Below are positions 8,503-17,727 of a DNA stretch of 48,144 bases, one piece after another (the first letter of the stretch is position 1; every line of letters begins with the position of its first letter). This DNA comes from an uncultured Lachnospiraceae bacterium (GTDB taxonomy: Bacteria > Bacillota > Clostridia > Lachnospirales > Lachnospiraceae), in NCBI GenBank assembly GCA_951800145.1, contig CATOJE010000022.1, positions 1 through 48,144 of the forward strand, written 5' to 3'. The notes below the pieces were generated by a model, which saw only the letters and a list, made by a program, of their open reading frames with translations, was not told the origin of the DNA and did not search any database. The position numbers and the translations under genes are program-made.

Positions 8503-9138
8503 ATGGACGAATATAACCAAAATCAAGCACTGGAGGATGCTCCCCAAAGATCCCAGGATGAAGGGAGGGAATCACCTCCAAATCAAGACGCAGACCGCCC
8601 CTTTTCCCCATACCAGGAAGATGGCGGCCAGGCATCCCGGCCCGAGGACCAGGCGCAAAGCAGCCCGGAGCCAAAGCCCCAGCCGCCCTACTACCAGCAT
8701 CCCGCGCCCGGGCAGCCCGCAGCCTGGCAGGATCAGCCGCCCAGGCAGAATCCGAACGAGAATTACTATTACTATGGCCAGACTCCCCCGCCGGAGCAGG
8801 GGCGCGGCTACCAGCCAAAGCCCCCGGTAAACAACATGGCTGTCACCTCTATGGTGTTAGGACTTGTCTCTGTCTTAATCAGCTGCTGCTGTTTTCCCAT
8901 CGGCTTTATCTTAGGCTTTGCCTTAGGCATGGGCGGATTGGTACTGGCGATCCTGTCGAAAAAGGGACAGCCCTTCTCTCCTTATGCCATTGCCGGGTTA
9001 ATCCTGTCGATTCTGGGAATCTGCGAAAGCCTGTTCTTCTTCGGCTGCTATCTTCTGACCTCCTATATGATGCGGGATCCCAGATATTCTGCATTATTTA
9101 AGGAAATTCTTGAGCAATACTATAACGGAACGAAATAG
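8503..9138 (+). CDS. DUF4190-type membrane protein with Pro/Gln-rich N-terminus
   Basis: 211 aa. Residues 1-105 are low-complexity, rich in Pro, Gln, Asn and Asp with a Tyr-rich NENYYYYGQTPP stretch, and likely disordered in the cytoplasm. Two to three membrane helices follow (about 111-150 and 163-190), with the MAVTSMVLGLVS start and YAIAGLILSILG repeat typical of DUF4190 proteins. The start ATG has AGGAGG 6 nt upstream. It is a single-gene unit, divergent from tex and convergent with the DUF2752 gene. Function unknown; similar proteins are often read as sensors or scaffolds, but that is not shown here. Confidence 0.75.
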   Translation: MDEYNQNQALEDAPQRSQDEGRESPPNQDADRPFSPYQEDGGQASRPEDQAQSSPEPKPQPPYYQHPAPGQPAAWQDQPPRQNPNENYYYYGQTPPPEQGRGYQPKPPVNNMAVTSMVLGLVSVLISCCCFPIGFILGFALGMGGLVLAILSKKGQPFSPYAIAGLILSILGICESLFFFGCYLLTSYMMRDPRYSALFKEILEQYYNGTK

Positions 9139-9157
9139 TCAGGCCACAGCCTATGCC

Positions 9158-9200
9158 AAATGCTGCTGCAGGAGCCAAATAGTCTCCCACAGCAGCATTT
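9158..9200. terminator. Probable bidirectional terminator
   Basis: AAATGCTGCTG (9158-9168) pairs with CAGCAGCATTT (9190-9200) between two convergent genes, with A-rich and T-rich flanks on either side. The T-run is short, so termination strength is uncertain. Confidence 0.5.
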
Positions 9201-9219
9201 TATCTGTCAGACCAGTCAT

Positions 9220-9594
9220 TTACAAGGGCAAAAGCAGATCGATCCCCATTAGCAGGCAAACATTTTTCACCACCCAGTTTACCATCACAATCACGACTCC
9301 CATCACTGTCCACAGCCGGTACCGCTCCGCTCGTCCCTGGGTGTATGGCCGCCTCCCCTCCCTTTTCCAAAGGGCTCCTGCCAGATACAGCAGGGCTTCT
9401 AGGAGAAGCACTGCCGCCAGATAAAGAACAAACGGGTGATACTGGAAGCTTTTCGCCACCTTCCCCTGAAGAAGAAGCCGCACCGCCCTGGTTCCCCCGC
9501 AGCCCGGGCAGTAGAAGCCTGTAAGGAAATGAAACAGGCAGGGAAAGCCCTGCCCGTTTAACAAGGATTTAATCCGCAAGGTCAAAGGCATCAT
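9220..9594 (-). CDS. DUF2752 small membrane protein
   Basis: 124 aa. The motif CPGCGGTRA near residue 30 is the DUF2752 signature (CPxCGxTRA), followed by three hydrophobic segments at about 50-70, 92-110 and 113-124. Its start overlaps the 3' end of lysC by 26 nt, so it is translationally linked to the hom-lysC operon. Function is unknown; the paired cysteines in a membrane setting could be redox-active or metal-binding. An MM start gives two possible first codons three bases apart. Confidence 0.75.
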   Translation of the reverse strand: MMPLTLRIKSLLNGQGFPCLFHFLTGFYCPGCGGTRAVRLLLQGKVAKSFQYHPFVLYLAAVLLLEALLYLAGALWKREGRRPYTQGRAERYRLWTVMGVVIVMVNWVVKNVCLLMGIDLLLPL

Positions 9595-10777
9595 GGACCG
9601 TCCTTACCGCCCGGTTGGCATCCGCCTCGTCGATCAGTACTGTAATGCGGATCTCCGAGGTAGCTATCATTTTAATATTAATATTGGCGCTGTAGAGAGA
9701 TTCGAACATCTTCGCCGCCACACCTGGATTACTCAGCATCCCTGCACCGATGATGGAAACCTTAGCCACTCCATCCTCACAGGTGATATTCTGGGCAGTA
9801 ACTGCCTCCCGGTTTTCATTCAGCAGGGTCATAGCCTCCTGAAGGTCGCTCCGGGCCACTGTAAAGGAGATATCCTTCCGGTCTTCCCGGCCCACAGACT
9901 GGAGAATGATGTCAACATTAATATGGTTCCTCGCCAGCATATTAAATATTTTAAATGCAATGCCAGGCTCATTCTTCACGCCAATCACAGAAATCCTGGC
10001 CGTATTCTTATCGGCAGCCACACCGCTGACCAACATACGTTCCATCTTAGTCCCCTCCTTTACCACAGTTCCCTCTGCTCTGGTCAAGCTGGACAGCACC
10101 ACCATCTGTACCCCGTACTTTTTCGCCATCTCCACAGAACGATTATGGAGAACCTTGGCCCCTACAGAGGACATCTCCAGCATCTCATCATAAGACACCT
10201 CTGAAAGCTTTCTGGCATCGGGGACAATCCGGGGATCTGCGGTATATACCCCCTCCACATCTGTGTAAATCTCACACCGGTCCGCATGGAGCACCGCTGC
10301 CAGGGCTACTGCCGTGGTATCCGATCCGCCTCTTCCCAGAGTGGTCATGTCCTCATATTTATTAATTCCCTGAAAGCCGGTAATGATCACAATTCTCCGG
10401 TTCTCCAGCTCATTTCGAATCCGTTCTGTCTGAATCCTTTTCAGCTTTGCCATCCCGTAGGTAGAGGTGGTCCGCATCTCCACCTGGGCGCCATTCAATG
10501 AAATAGAGGGCACTCCCAGTACATGAAAGGCCATGGCCATCAGCGATACGGAAACCTGCTCCCCGGTTACAAGAAGCATATCCAGCTCCCGCTTCGGAGG
10601 GTTGGGGTCGATCTCGTGGGCTTTTGCGATAAGTCCGTCTGTGGTTTTTCCCATGGCTGAGAGCACCACCACCACCTGATGTCCCTTCTCATAATCCTCC
10701 ACACAGCGCCTGGCAGCATGGAAAATCCGTTCTTTATCTGCTACAGAGCTTCCTCCAAATTTTTTAACAATTAACAT
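9569..10777 (-). CDS. lysC: Aspartate kinase
   Basis: 402 aa monofunctional aspartokinase that phosphorylates L-aspartate, the first step to lysine, threonine, methionine and diaminopimelate. The kinase domain begins VKKFGGSSVAD (residues 4-14), with GRGGSDTTA near 150 and YTDVEGVYTADPRIV near 172. Two ACT domains follow from about residue 265 (VIGVKNEPGIAFKIF and SIIGAGMLSNPGVAAKMF), so it is expected to be feedback-regulated by lysine and/or threonine. Sixteen nt separate it from hom upstream, and it overlaps the DUF2752 gene downstream. Confidence 0.95.
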   Translation of the reverse strand: MLIVKKFGGSSVADKERIFHAARRCVEDYEKGHQVVVVLSAMGKTTDGLIAKAHEIDPNPPKRELDMLLVTGEQVSVSLMAMAFHVLGVPSISLNGAQVEMRTTSTYGMAKLKRIQTERIRNELENRRIVIITGFQGINKYEDMTTLGRGGSDTTAVALAAVLHADRCEIYTDVEGVYTADPRIVPDARKLSEVSYDEMLEMSSVGAKVLHNRSVEMAKKYGVQMVVLSSLTRAEGTVVKEGTKMERMLVSGVAADKNTARISVIGVKNEPGIAFKIFNMLARNHINVDIILQSVGREDRKDISFTVARSDLQEAMTLLNENREAVTAQNITCEDGVAKVSIIGAGMLSNPGVAAKMFESLYSANINIKMIATSEIRITVLIDEADANRAVRTVHDAFDLAD

Positions 10778-10793
10778 TGGTTCCTCCTGGCTG

Positions 10794-12008
10794 CTACAGC
10801 TCCACCCGGATCACACTCCGGATCCCCTCCAGGCCTGACACTGCTTCCTTGAAATCTGCTTCCGGCATCTCCTTGGATATAATCGCAAATTCGTTCAGCT
10901 TTCCGATGGAAACCACCTCCCGGGGGCCAAAGACCATCAGCTTTGCAAGACACTCCTCCGGTTGCCCTGCCATGCGGATAAAATACCGAAATGCATTCAC
11001 TCCCATGGGCGCCACCGCCTGCTTCTCAGCACTCCAGCCCAGCTTTACATTCCTCCCGGCATTCTTCGCCCCGTGAATCATATCTGCCACCACTGCACTG
11101 GCGGTGGGGAGCTTTCCCGCCCCGCTTCCATAATACATGGAGGTGCCCAGCATATTTCCTTTTACTAAAATGCCATTAAACACATCATTCACTGAATAAA
11201 GGGGATGATCTCGAGAAATCATCAGAGGCAGCACATAGGCGCTGACCATACCGTCTGTCCGGATCCTGCTGGTCCCGGTCAGCTTAATGGACATACCTAG
11301 CTTTTCTGCATATTGAAAGTCTGTATCTGTAATTCGGGTAATTCCCTCTGTATAAATCTCCTCATAATTCACTTCTTTTCCCACGGTCATAGAGGTAAGG
11401 ATGGCAATCTTGCGGCAGGTGTCATGTCCTTCCACATCCGCCTCCGGATTTCGCTCCGCGTAGCCCAGGCGCTGAGCCTCCTTTAAGGCTTTATCAAAGG
11501 CCCATGCCTCCTTATCCATCTTAGTCAGGATAAAGTTTGTGGTGCCATTTAAAATACCAGTGATCTCCTGGATTTCCTCCCCCATCAGACACTCATACAA
11601 AGTCCGGATAATGGGGATCCCGCCGCCCACACTGGCCTCAAAAAAGAAATTCACCTGCTTTTCCTTGGCAATGGCTAACAGCTCTGAGCCATGGGCAGCC
11701 ACCAAAGCTTTATTGGAGGTCACCACATGCTTTCCCGCCAAAAGACAGGCCTTCACAAAGGGGTAGGCCGGGTTTAAGCCGCCCATGGTCTCCACCACCA
11801 GCTCCACATCCCGATCCTGCTCAATCACTTTAAAATCGTGAATCAGCTTGTCCTCCACCGGGCTGCCGGGAAATTCTCTTAGGTCCAGCACATACTTCAG
11901 CCGGATCTCCTCCCCTGCTGCCCTGGCGATTGCGTCCTTATTTTCCTCCAGAATCTCGGCTACACCAGAGCCGATAGTACCATATCCCATAATTGCTGCA
12001 TTTTTCAT
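10794..12008 (-). CDS. hom: Homoserine dehydrogenase
   Basis: 404 aa. It reduces aspartate semialdehyde to homoserine, the branch point to threonine and methionine. The N-terminal NAD(P) loop is GYGTIGSGV (residues 8-16); the substrate domain includes TSNKALVAAHG, GILNGTTNFIL and EADVEGHDTCRKIAIL. Residues 320-404 form a single ACT domain (IRMAGQPEECLAKL to the end), suggesting threonine feedback; the protein is slightly shorter than the 430-aa B. subtilis enzyme. It lies 6 nt after the ACT/HTH protein and 16 nt before lysC. Confidence 0.95.
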   Translation of the reverse strand: MKNAAIMGYGTIGSGVAEILEENKDAIARAAGEEIRLKYVLDLREFPGSPVEDKLIHDFKVIEQDRDVELVVETMGGLNPAYPFVKACLLAGKHVVTSNKALVAAHGSELLAIAKEKQVNFFFEASVGGGIPIIRTLYECLMGEEIQEITGILNGTTNFILTKMDKEAWAFDKALKEAQRLGYAERNPEADVEGHDTCRKIAILTSMTVGKEVNYEEIYTEGITRITDTDFQYAEKLGMSIKLTGTSRIRTDGMVSAYVLPLMISRDHPLYSVNDVFNGILVKGNMLGTSMYYGSGAGKLPTASAVVADMIHGAKNAGRNVKLGWSAEKQAVAPMGVNAFRYFIRMAGQPEECLAKLMVFGPREVVSIGKLNEFAIISKEMPEADFKEAVSGLEGIRSVIRVEL

Positions 12009-12014
12009 AATCCT

Positions 12015-12458
12015 CTACTCCCTGGCTAATATTTTCACATGGTGGATGCCTTCCATCTCCTCCATATCTTCCACCATCTTGGAGACATTGCCTGTGTCCT
12101 TGCGCACTTCCACACTTAAGGTAAGAGTGGCGATCCCATTCACCGGAATACTCTGATGAATCGTCAGGATATTGGCCCTGCACACAGCGACTACGTGAAG
12201 CAGATCGGACAACAGGCCCTGCCTGTCATCCATCTGGACTGTGAGCGTGATGGTCTTTCCCTTCGCATTATCATAAAAGGGAAATATGTCATCCTTATAT
12301 TTATAAAAGGAACTGCGGCTGATTCCCACCTGGTCAGCTGCCTCCTGGACCGTAATCGCTCGTTCAGCAGCCAGAAGCCGCTTGGCCTCCACCACCTTCA
12401 GCAGTACCTCCGGCACAGCCTTCTGCTTCACAACAAAATACTTGTCCTTCTCTTCCAT
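12015..12458 (-). CDS. UPF0735-type ACT domain protein with HTH, likely pathway regulator
   Basis: 147 aa from the ATG at 12458, which has GGAGG about 6 nt upstream. A longer reading from 12554 is ruled out because it would begin inside the -35 box of the promoter found at 12526-12554. Residues 30-55 (ITVQEAADQVGISRSSFYKYKDD broken into helix-turn-helix) resemble a DNA-binding HTH, and residues 70-147 form an ACT domain (LTVQMDDRQGLLSDLLHVV). Family members are UPF0735, usually beside hom or thr genes. First gene of the hom-lysC operon; an amino-acid-responsive autoregulator is the natural inference, not proven. Confidence 0.85.
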   Translation of the reverse strand: MEEKDKYFVVKQKAVPEVLLKVVEAKRLLAAERAITVQEAADQVGISRSSFYKYKDDIFPFYDNAKGKTITLTVQMDDRQGLLSDLLHVVAVCRANILTIHQSIPVNGIATLTLSVEVRKDTGNVSKMVEDMEEMEGIHHVKILARE

Positions 12459-12525
12459 GGTTTCCTCCACTGCTGTCCTGGAAGCGTCTGTCCGCTTTCC
12501 AAAAACATTTGTGCTCACGAGGAAG

Positions 12526-12554
12526 ATATTAGCACATTTGGCGCAGGTTTGCAA
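12526..12554 (-). promoter_or_regulatory. Sigma-A promoter for the ACT-hom-lysC operon
   Basis: Minus strand TTGCAA (12554-12549), 17-nt spacer, TAATAT (12531-12526), giving a leader of about 60 nt before the ATG at 12458. Confidence 0.65.
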
Positions 12555-12621
12555 CCTTTTTCGTCATGGTCCCTGTGTGTTCACAATGGCGGAGAGGCCG
12601 TCTGGCAGGGAGGCTCTCTGC

Positions 12622-13753
12622 CTAATCCTGAGCATGCTTATCCGGGCAGCCCAGACTAAGCCACTTTAAATACGCACTGATAAAGGGGTCTATTCCTCCA
12701 TTCAGCACTGCGTCCGTGTTCCCGCTCTCCTCCCCGGTCCGGTGATCCTTCACCATGGTGTAGGGCTGGAGCACATAGGAGCGGATCTGGTTCCCCCAGC
12801 CGATCTCCTTCACATCCCCCCGGATGTCCGAGATCTTTTCCGCGTTCTCCTGCTGCTTTAATAAAAGAAGCTTCGTCTTCAGCATCTGCATGGCCTTGTC
12901 TTTATTCTGAAACTGAGAACGCTCGTTCTGGCAGGTCACCACGATTCCTGTAGGAATGTGGGTGATCCGGATGGCGGATGAGGTTTTATTAATATGCTGG
13001 CCCCCAGCGCCGCTGGAGCGATAGGTGTCAATGCGCAGATCATCCATATTAATCTCCACATCCAGATCCTCCTGGATATCCGGCATCACATCGCAGGACA
13101 CAAAGGAGGTCTGCCGCTTCCCCGCCGCGTTAAAGGGGGAGATGCGGACCAGCCGGTGTACCCCCCGCTCAGACTTCAGATAGCCGAAAACATTCTCCCC
13201 ATTAATCTGGATAGTAACTGACTTTATCCCTGCCTCCTCACCGTCCAAAAAGTCCAGCACCTCTGTGGAAAAGCCCCGGCTGTCCGCCCACCGGCAGTAC
13301 ATCCGGTAAAGCATGCTGCACCAGTCGCAGGACTCGGTTCCCCCGGCGCCGGCATTTAACCGCAGGATGGCATTACAGTTATCGTACTCTCCTGTTAACA
13401 GGGTGCTGATCCGCATCTGATCCAGCTTCTCTGTAAATTCCTCCAGCATCCCCTGAATCTCCGGGATCAGCTCCGGATCATTCTCCTCGTAGCCCATCTC
13501 GATCATCAGCCCGATCTCCTCATAGGCTGTCTCCAGCTTCTGGAAATCCTCCACGGCATCCTTCAGATTCTTCGCTTCCTTCATCAGCTTGGTGGAGCGC
13601 TCCGCGTCATTCCAGAAGTCCGGCTCCTCCATGCTCTTGTCTAATTCGTCGATCCGCCTTAACTTATGATCTAAGTCAAAGTGAATCCCTCACTTCCACT
13701 AATGGTTTTTCATACGTTGATAACGTATATTTGAATTGATCTAATTCAACCAC
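12622..13753 (-). CDS. prfB: Peptide chain release factor 2, with programmed +1 frameshift
   Basis: 376 aa assembled from two frames. A 25-codon first frame starts at the GTG at 13753 (AGGTGA 5 nt upstream) and ends CTT TGA at 13681-13676. Skipping one T at 13678 puts the ribosome into the second frame (GAC at 13677) that runs to 12622. This is the autoregulatory RF2 frameshift: UGA is itself read by RF2. The internal SD-like GAGGGA sits just upstream of the slip codon. The protein has the tripeptide anticodon region ISPFN and the catalytic GAGGQ motif, and terminates at UGA/UAA codons. It releases nascent chains on the ribosome. Confidence 0.95.
13679..13695 (-). promoter_or_regulatory. RF2 recoding site with overlapping inverted repeat
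   Basis: The slip site CTT-TGA-C (13681-13675) is preceded by GAGGGA. AAGTGA (13695-13690) and TCACTT (13684-13679) form a perfect 6-bp inverted repeat that encloses the SD-like element and includes the slip codon. Confidence 0.7.
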
Positions 13754-13891
13754 AAGCTTCACCTGCTTTCTTTTTATTATTTTAGCGAGGATTCGGCCCA
13801 GCCTTGCCCTCAGGTTTTATCATACAGGAAAAGAGGTGGGGTGGCAAGGGAATTTTTTGCACGGCTTCCCCGCATAATATTTGATAACTGC

Positions 13892-13936
13892 AAAAAAGAT
13901 GCGCACTTTCTGTTGCACAGAAAGTACGCATCTTTT
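13892..13936 (-). terminator. Intrinsic terminator of secA
   Basis: On the minus strand AAAAGATGCGTACTTTCTG pairs with CAGAAAGTGCGCATCTTTT across a short loop, with one mismatch-type pair, and is followed by a T-run. It lies about 45 nt downstream of the secA stop. Confidence 0.9.
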
Positions 13937-13982
13937 CATATACTAACTTGCACTCTATCCGTTTCCTCAGCCGCCAGGACAC

Positions 13983-16562
13983 TCACCCCTTCAAAGGCTT
14001 CCTCCCGCAGCACTGCTTATATTTCTTCCCGCTGCCGCATGGACAGGGATCGTTTGGATAAATCTTCTGCACGTCCCGCTTTTTCGGTGCCTTAGCCAGA
14101 CTGGTGTCCTTGTTTGTCCCGGTCACCTTTGCTGCCGGCTCACGCTCCACCTTCTGCTCCACCCGGATATGGAAGAGGATACGAACCGTCTCCTCCCGGA
14201 TAGCAGCCGTCATGCCATCAAACATATCGAAGGCGCCCATCTTATACTCCACCACCGGATCCCGCTGGCCATAGGCCTGGAGGCCGATGCCCTCACGAAG
14301 CTGATCCATATCATCGATGTGGGCCATCCACTTATTATCGATCACCTTCAGAAGGATCACCCGTTCAATCTCACGCATCTGCTCAGCTTCCGGGAACTGC
14401 GCTTCCTTTGTTTCGTAGAGCTTGATGGCCTGCTCCTTCAGGGTATGCTTCAGCTCATTCTTCTTCATACCCTTCAGCTCATCCGTCATCACAATGGGCT
14501 TAAGAGGAATCACAGGAAGCAGCAGGGAATTCAGCTCCTTTAAATCCCAGTTCTCATAGTCCGCTTCATCTGAAATAGACATATCCACCGCATTCTCCAC
14601 AATGTCGGTCACCATCTTGAGAACCACGTCCCGCATATTATCACCGTCCAGCACCTTCCGGCGCTCTGCGTAGATTACCTCCCTCTGCTCATTGTTAACT
14701 TCATCATATTTTAGCAGATTCTCGCGGATTCCGTAGTTGTTATTCTCGATCTTCATCTGAGCCTTCTCGATGGCATTGGAGAGCATCTTATGCTCGATCT
14801 GCTCGCCCTCGGGAACCCCCAGAGCCTCAAACATCTTCATCAGACGCTCCGAGCCGAACAGGCGCATCAGATCATCCTCCAGGGACAGATAGAACCGGGA
14901 CTCTCCCGGGTCGCCCTGACGGCCGGAACGGCCTCGCAGCTGATTATCGATCCGGCGGGACTCATGGCGCTCTGTACCGATAACCTTTAATCCGCCTAAT
15001 GCCCTGGACTCCTCATCCAGCTTTATATCTGTACCACGGCCAGCCATATTGGTAGCGATGGTCACGGCGCCGTGAAGTCCGGCATCGGCCACGATCTCCG
15101 CCTCCAGCTCATGGAACTTTGCATTTAACACCTTGTGGGGGATCCCTCTCCTGCGAAGCATCCCGCTGAGCATCTCTGAGGTCTCGATGGTGATGGTGCC
15201 TACCAGCACCGGCTGTCCCTTCTTGTGGGCTGCCTCGATCTCATCCACCACAGCCTTAAACTTCTCCTTCTTGGTCTTATAAACCGCGTCATTAAGATCC
15301 ACACGGGCGATGGGCATATTCGTGGGAATGGCGATCACATCCATGGCATAGATGTTCCGGAATTCCTTCTCCTCTGTGAGCGCTGTACCGGTCATACCCG
15401 CCTTTTTCGCAAACTTATTAAAGAAGTTCTGGAAGGTTATGGTGGCCAGTGTCCGGCTCTCCCGGCGCACATTCACATGCTCCTTCGCCTCAATGGCCTG
15501 ATGAAGGCCGTCAGAGTAACGGCGTCCCGGCATAATACGTCCCGTGAACTCGTCTACGATCAGAACCTCATCATCCTTTACCACATAGTCCTTGTCGCGG
15601 TGCATCAGGTTATTGGCGCGGAGGGCAAGGATAATATTATGCTGTATCTCCAGATTCTCCGGATCGGCCAGATTTTCTATATGAAAGAACTGCTCTACCT
15701 TATGGACGCCCTGCTCTGTCAGGTTGACCACCTTATCCTTTTCATTCACAATGAAATCCCCGGTCTCCTCGATCACCTCTCCCAGAATGGCATTCATCTT
15801 GGAGAATTCTGCCGACTCCTCCCCCCGCTCCAGCTGCCGGGCCAGGATGTCGCAGACCTCATAAAGCTTGGTAGACTTACCGCTCTGTCCAGAGATAATA
15901 AGGGGTGTGCGGGCCTCGTCGATGAGTACAGAGTCCACCTCATCGATAATGGCATACTCCAGTCCCCTGAGCACCATCTGTTCCTTATAGATGGCCATGT
16001 TGTCCCTTAGATAATCGAAGCCCAGCTCATTATTCGTCACATAGGTAATGTCGCATGCATAGGCCGCCTTTCTCTGCTCTGAAGTCATGTCATTTAAAAC
16101 AACGCCCACGGAAAGCCCCAGAAAGCGGTGCACCTGCCCCATCCATTCCGCATCACGCTTGGCCAGATAGTCGTTTACCGTAACGATGTGGACGCCCTTC
16201 CCTGCCAGAGCATTTAAATAGGCAGGAGCCGTGGACACCAGCGTCTTTCCCTCTCCTGTACGCATCTCAGCGATACGCCCCTGATGGAGTACAATGCCGC
16301 CGATCAGCTGCACGCGGAAATGTTCCATATTTAATGTTCTCTTGGCCGCCTCGCGAACTGCGGCAAATGCCTCCGGAAGAATATCGTCTAATGTCTCACC
16401 ATTCGCCAGGCGCTCTTTAAAAATCCGCGTCTTATCCCGCAGCTCCTCATCAGACAGCGCCCCCATCTCCGGGCGAAGGCTTTCTATTTTATCCACAATC
16501 GGGCTGATCAGCTTTAATTCCCGCTCACTATGGGTTCCAAACACTTTTTCGATAATGTTCAT
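13983..16562 (-). CDS. secA: Preprotein translocase ATPase SecA
   Basis: 859 aa motor of the Sec pathway, which pushes unfolded preproteins through SecYEG at the membrane. Walker A is MRTGEGKT (residues 100-107), the DEAD-type box is [14 protein letters not shown], and the second nucleotide domain contains [11 protein letters not shown] and [13 protein letters not shown]. The C-terminus carries the zinc SEC-C motif [13 protein letters not shown], which binds SecB or ribosomes. Strong promoter 46 nt upstream and strong terminator downstream: a single-gene unit. Confidence 0.97.
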   Translation of the reverse strand: MNIIEKVFGTHSERELKLISPIVDKIESLRPEMGALSDEELRDKTRIFKERLANGETLDDILPEAFAAVREAAKRTLNMEHFRVQLIGGIVLHQGRIAEMRTGEGKTLVSTAPAYLNALAGKGVHIVTVNDYLAKRDAEWMGQVHRFLGLSVGVVLNDMTSEQRKAAYACDITYVTNNELGFDYLRDNMAIYKEQMVLRGLEYAIIDEVDSVLIDEARTPLIISGQSGKSTKLYEVCDILARQLERGEESAEFSKMNAILGEVIEETGDFIVNEKDKVVNLTEQGVHKVEQFFHIENLADPENLEIQHNIILALRANNLMHRDKDYVVKDDEVLIVDEFTGRIMPGRRYSDGLHQAIEAKEHVNVRRESRTLATITFQNFFNKFAKKAGMTGTALTEEKEFRNIYAMDVIAIPTNMPIARVDLNDAVYKTKKEKFKAVVDEIEAAHKKGQPVLVGTITIETSEMLSGMLRRRGIPHKVLNAKFHELEAEIVADAGLHGAVTIATNMAGRGTDIKLDEESRALGGLKVIGTERHESRRIDNQLRGRSGRQGDPGESRFYLSLEDDLMRLFGSERLMKMFEALGVPEGEQIEHKMLSNAIEKAQMKIENNNYGIRENLLKYDEVNNEQREVIYAERRKVLDGDNMRDVVLKMVTDIVENAVDMSISDEADYENWDLKELNSLLLPVIPLKPIVMTDELKGMKKNELKHTLKEQAIKLYETKEAQFPEAEQMREIERVILLKVIDNKWMAHIDDMDQLREGIGLQAYGQRDPVVEYKMGAFDMFDGMTAAIREETVRILFHIRVEQKVEREPAAKVTGTNKDTSLAKAPKKRDVQKIYPNDPCPCGSGKKYKQCCGRKPLKG

Positions 16563-16592
16563 CGGTAATCTCCTAACTTCTTTCTCGCTGAC

Positions 16593-16615
16593 GATACAAT
16601 CTTTTTTATTGTATC
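16593..16615. promoter_or_regulatory. Perfect inverted repeat over the secA -10 box
   Basis: GATACAAT and ATTGTATC, 8 bp each, flank a 7-bp T-rich centre. The repeat covers the secA -10 element and the likely start site, so it could be an operator or form a 5' RNA hairpin. Confidence 0.45.
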
Positions 16616-16636
16616 ACTAAGTTTCCTTTAATTCAA
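16608..16636 (-). promoter_or_regulatory. Sigma-A promoter for secA
   Basis: Minus strand TTGAAT (16636-16631), 17-nt spacer, TACAAT (16613-16608), followed by a leader of about 40 nt to the ATG at 16562. Confidence 0.75.
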
Positions 16637-16729
16637 TGCATTCATAAAAAATTAATAACCTTGTTACCATAACATGTCGAATTATGGTTAACTATGCAAT
16701 TTGCACAAAAACTATGTTCGTTTTTTTAC

Positions 16730-16855
16730 TTATCCACATTATCCACATTTTTTATCCCCGATTTTCCTATTTTTTATCCACATAAAAAAGTCCGGTTTTC
16801 CGGCAAATCCGACTTATACACCGAGTTATCCACATTATCCACATTTTTTATCCCC
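16730..16855 (+). other. Cluster of five perfect DnaA boxes in a duplicated 30-bp unit
   Basis: TTATCCACA, the consensus DnaA box, occurs at 16730, 16739, 16774, 16826 and 16835, all in the same orientation. Near-matches occur at 16814 (TTATACACC) and as TTATCCCC after each pair. A 30-bp unit made of two abutting boxes plus a T-run and ATCCCC is repeated exactly at 16730-16759 and 16826-16855, 96 bp apart. The 540-bp secA-hpf gap that holds it is very AT-rich at both ends and contains no credible gene. dnaA is not in this window, so this may be an off-origin DnaA cluster or a DnaA-controlled promoter region. Confidence 0.85.
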
Positions 16856-17037
16856 TGGTTTAAGGAAATCCACTTTGCTTTTCCCCAAGGTAAAACTTTG
16901 TACACATGTCATAAACCGCCAAAATTCGGGGAATTTTCCCTTAATTTTCTGAATTTATTCAATGTCATTTTTTCCCCGCCATATAAAAAATTCACAAATG
17001 AAACCACAAAATTGTCTTTGCAATTTAAGAGTATTCC

Positions 17038-17066
17038 TTGTCTTTTTCAAATAAATATGCTATACT
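17038..17066 (+). promoter_or_regulatory. Sigma-A promoter for hpf
   Basis: TTGTCT (17038-17043), 17-nt spacer, TATACT (17061-17066), about 33 nt before the ATG at 17099. Confidence 0.8.
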
Positions 17067-17098
17067 AAAACCATCTCAAATTAGAAGGAGTTGATTTT

Positions 17099-17629
17099 AT
17101 GCGTTATACGATCGTTGGAAGGAATATCGAGGTAACCCCTGCCCTAAAGGATGCTATCACCGATAAGATCGGAAAGCTGGACCGTTACTTTACCCCGGAC
17201 ACGGAAGTGAATGTAACCTTAAGCGTCCAGAAGGGACGTCAGAGCATCGAAGTAACCATCCCCATTAAGGGAACCATCATCCGTGCCGAGGAGTCCAGCA
17301 GCGACATGTATGTGTCCATTGATCTGGTAGAGGAGATCATCGAGCGTCAGATTTTGAAATATAAGAAAAAGCTGGTTGACCGCAAGCAGTCTTCGCCCTC
17401 CTTCTCAGAGGCCTTCCTCCAGGAGGAGAACCCCATCACAGAAGAGGAGATCAAGATCGTCAAGACGAAAAAATTCGCCATTAAGCCCATGGATCCGGAG
17501 GAGGCCTGCCTCCAGATGGAGCTTTTAGGCCATAATTTCTACGTATTCTTAAACGCCGAAGACGATCAGGTCTGTGTGGTATATAAGAGAAAGGGCGGAA
17601 CCTACGGGCTGATCGAACCAGAGTTCTAA
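17099..17629 (+). CDS. hpf: Ribosome hibernation promoting factor, long form
   Basis: 176 aa, the long HPF of Gram-positive bacteria. Residues 1-95 are the ribosome-binding S30AE/HPF-N domain (MRYTIVGRNIEVTPALKDAI onwards); an acidic linker at about 105-120 leads to the C-terminal dimerisation domain (VKTKKFAIKPMDPEEACLQM, LGHNFYVFLNAE). Long HPF dimers join two 70S ribosomes into inactive 100S particles in stationary phase or stress. SD AGAAGGAG lies 9 nt before the ATG. The single-gene unit is bounded by its own promoter and a strong terminator, just downstream of the DnaA-box cluster. Confidence 0.96.
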   Translation: MRYTIVGRNIEVTPALKDAITDKIGKLDRYFTPDTEVNVTLSVQKGRQSIEVTIPIKGTIIRAEESSSDMYVSIDLVEEIIERQILKYKKKLVDRKQSSPSFSEAFLQEENPITEEEIKIVKTKKFAIKPMDPEEACLQMELLGHNFYVFLNAEDDQVCVVYKRKGGTYGLIEPEF

Positions 17630-17653
17630 TTTATGAAATCGTTCTTCATACAG

Positions 17654-17683
17654 GAAGCATCCCTTTGGGGATGCTTCTTTTTT
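17654..17683 (+). terminator. Intrinsic terminator of hpf
   Basis: GAAGCATCCC pairs perfectly with GGGATGCTTC across a TTTG loop, followed by seven bases of almost pure T. Confidence 0.93.
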
Positions 17684-17727
17684 ATCTTGTATTTTTTTAT
17701 GTGCATTGGGTATTTTTCACAGTTTTA

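Noticed and set aside
16694-17068. ORFs of 124 and 83 aa in the secA-hpf gap
   Set aside because: They are translations of the DnaA-box repeats (repeated LSTLSTFF and YPHYPHFLSP runs), lack an SD and overlap the hpf promoter.
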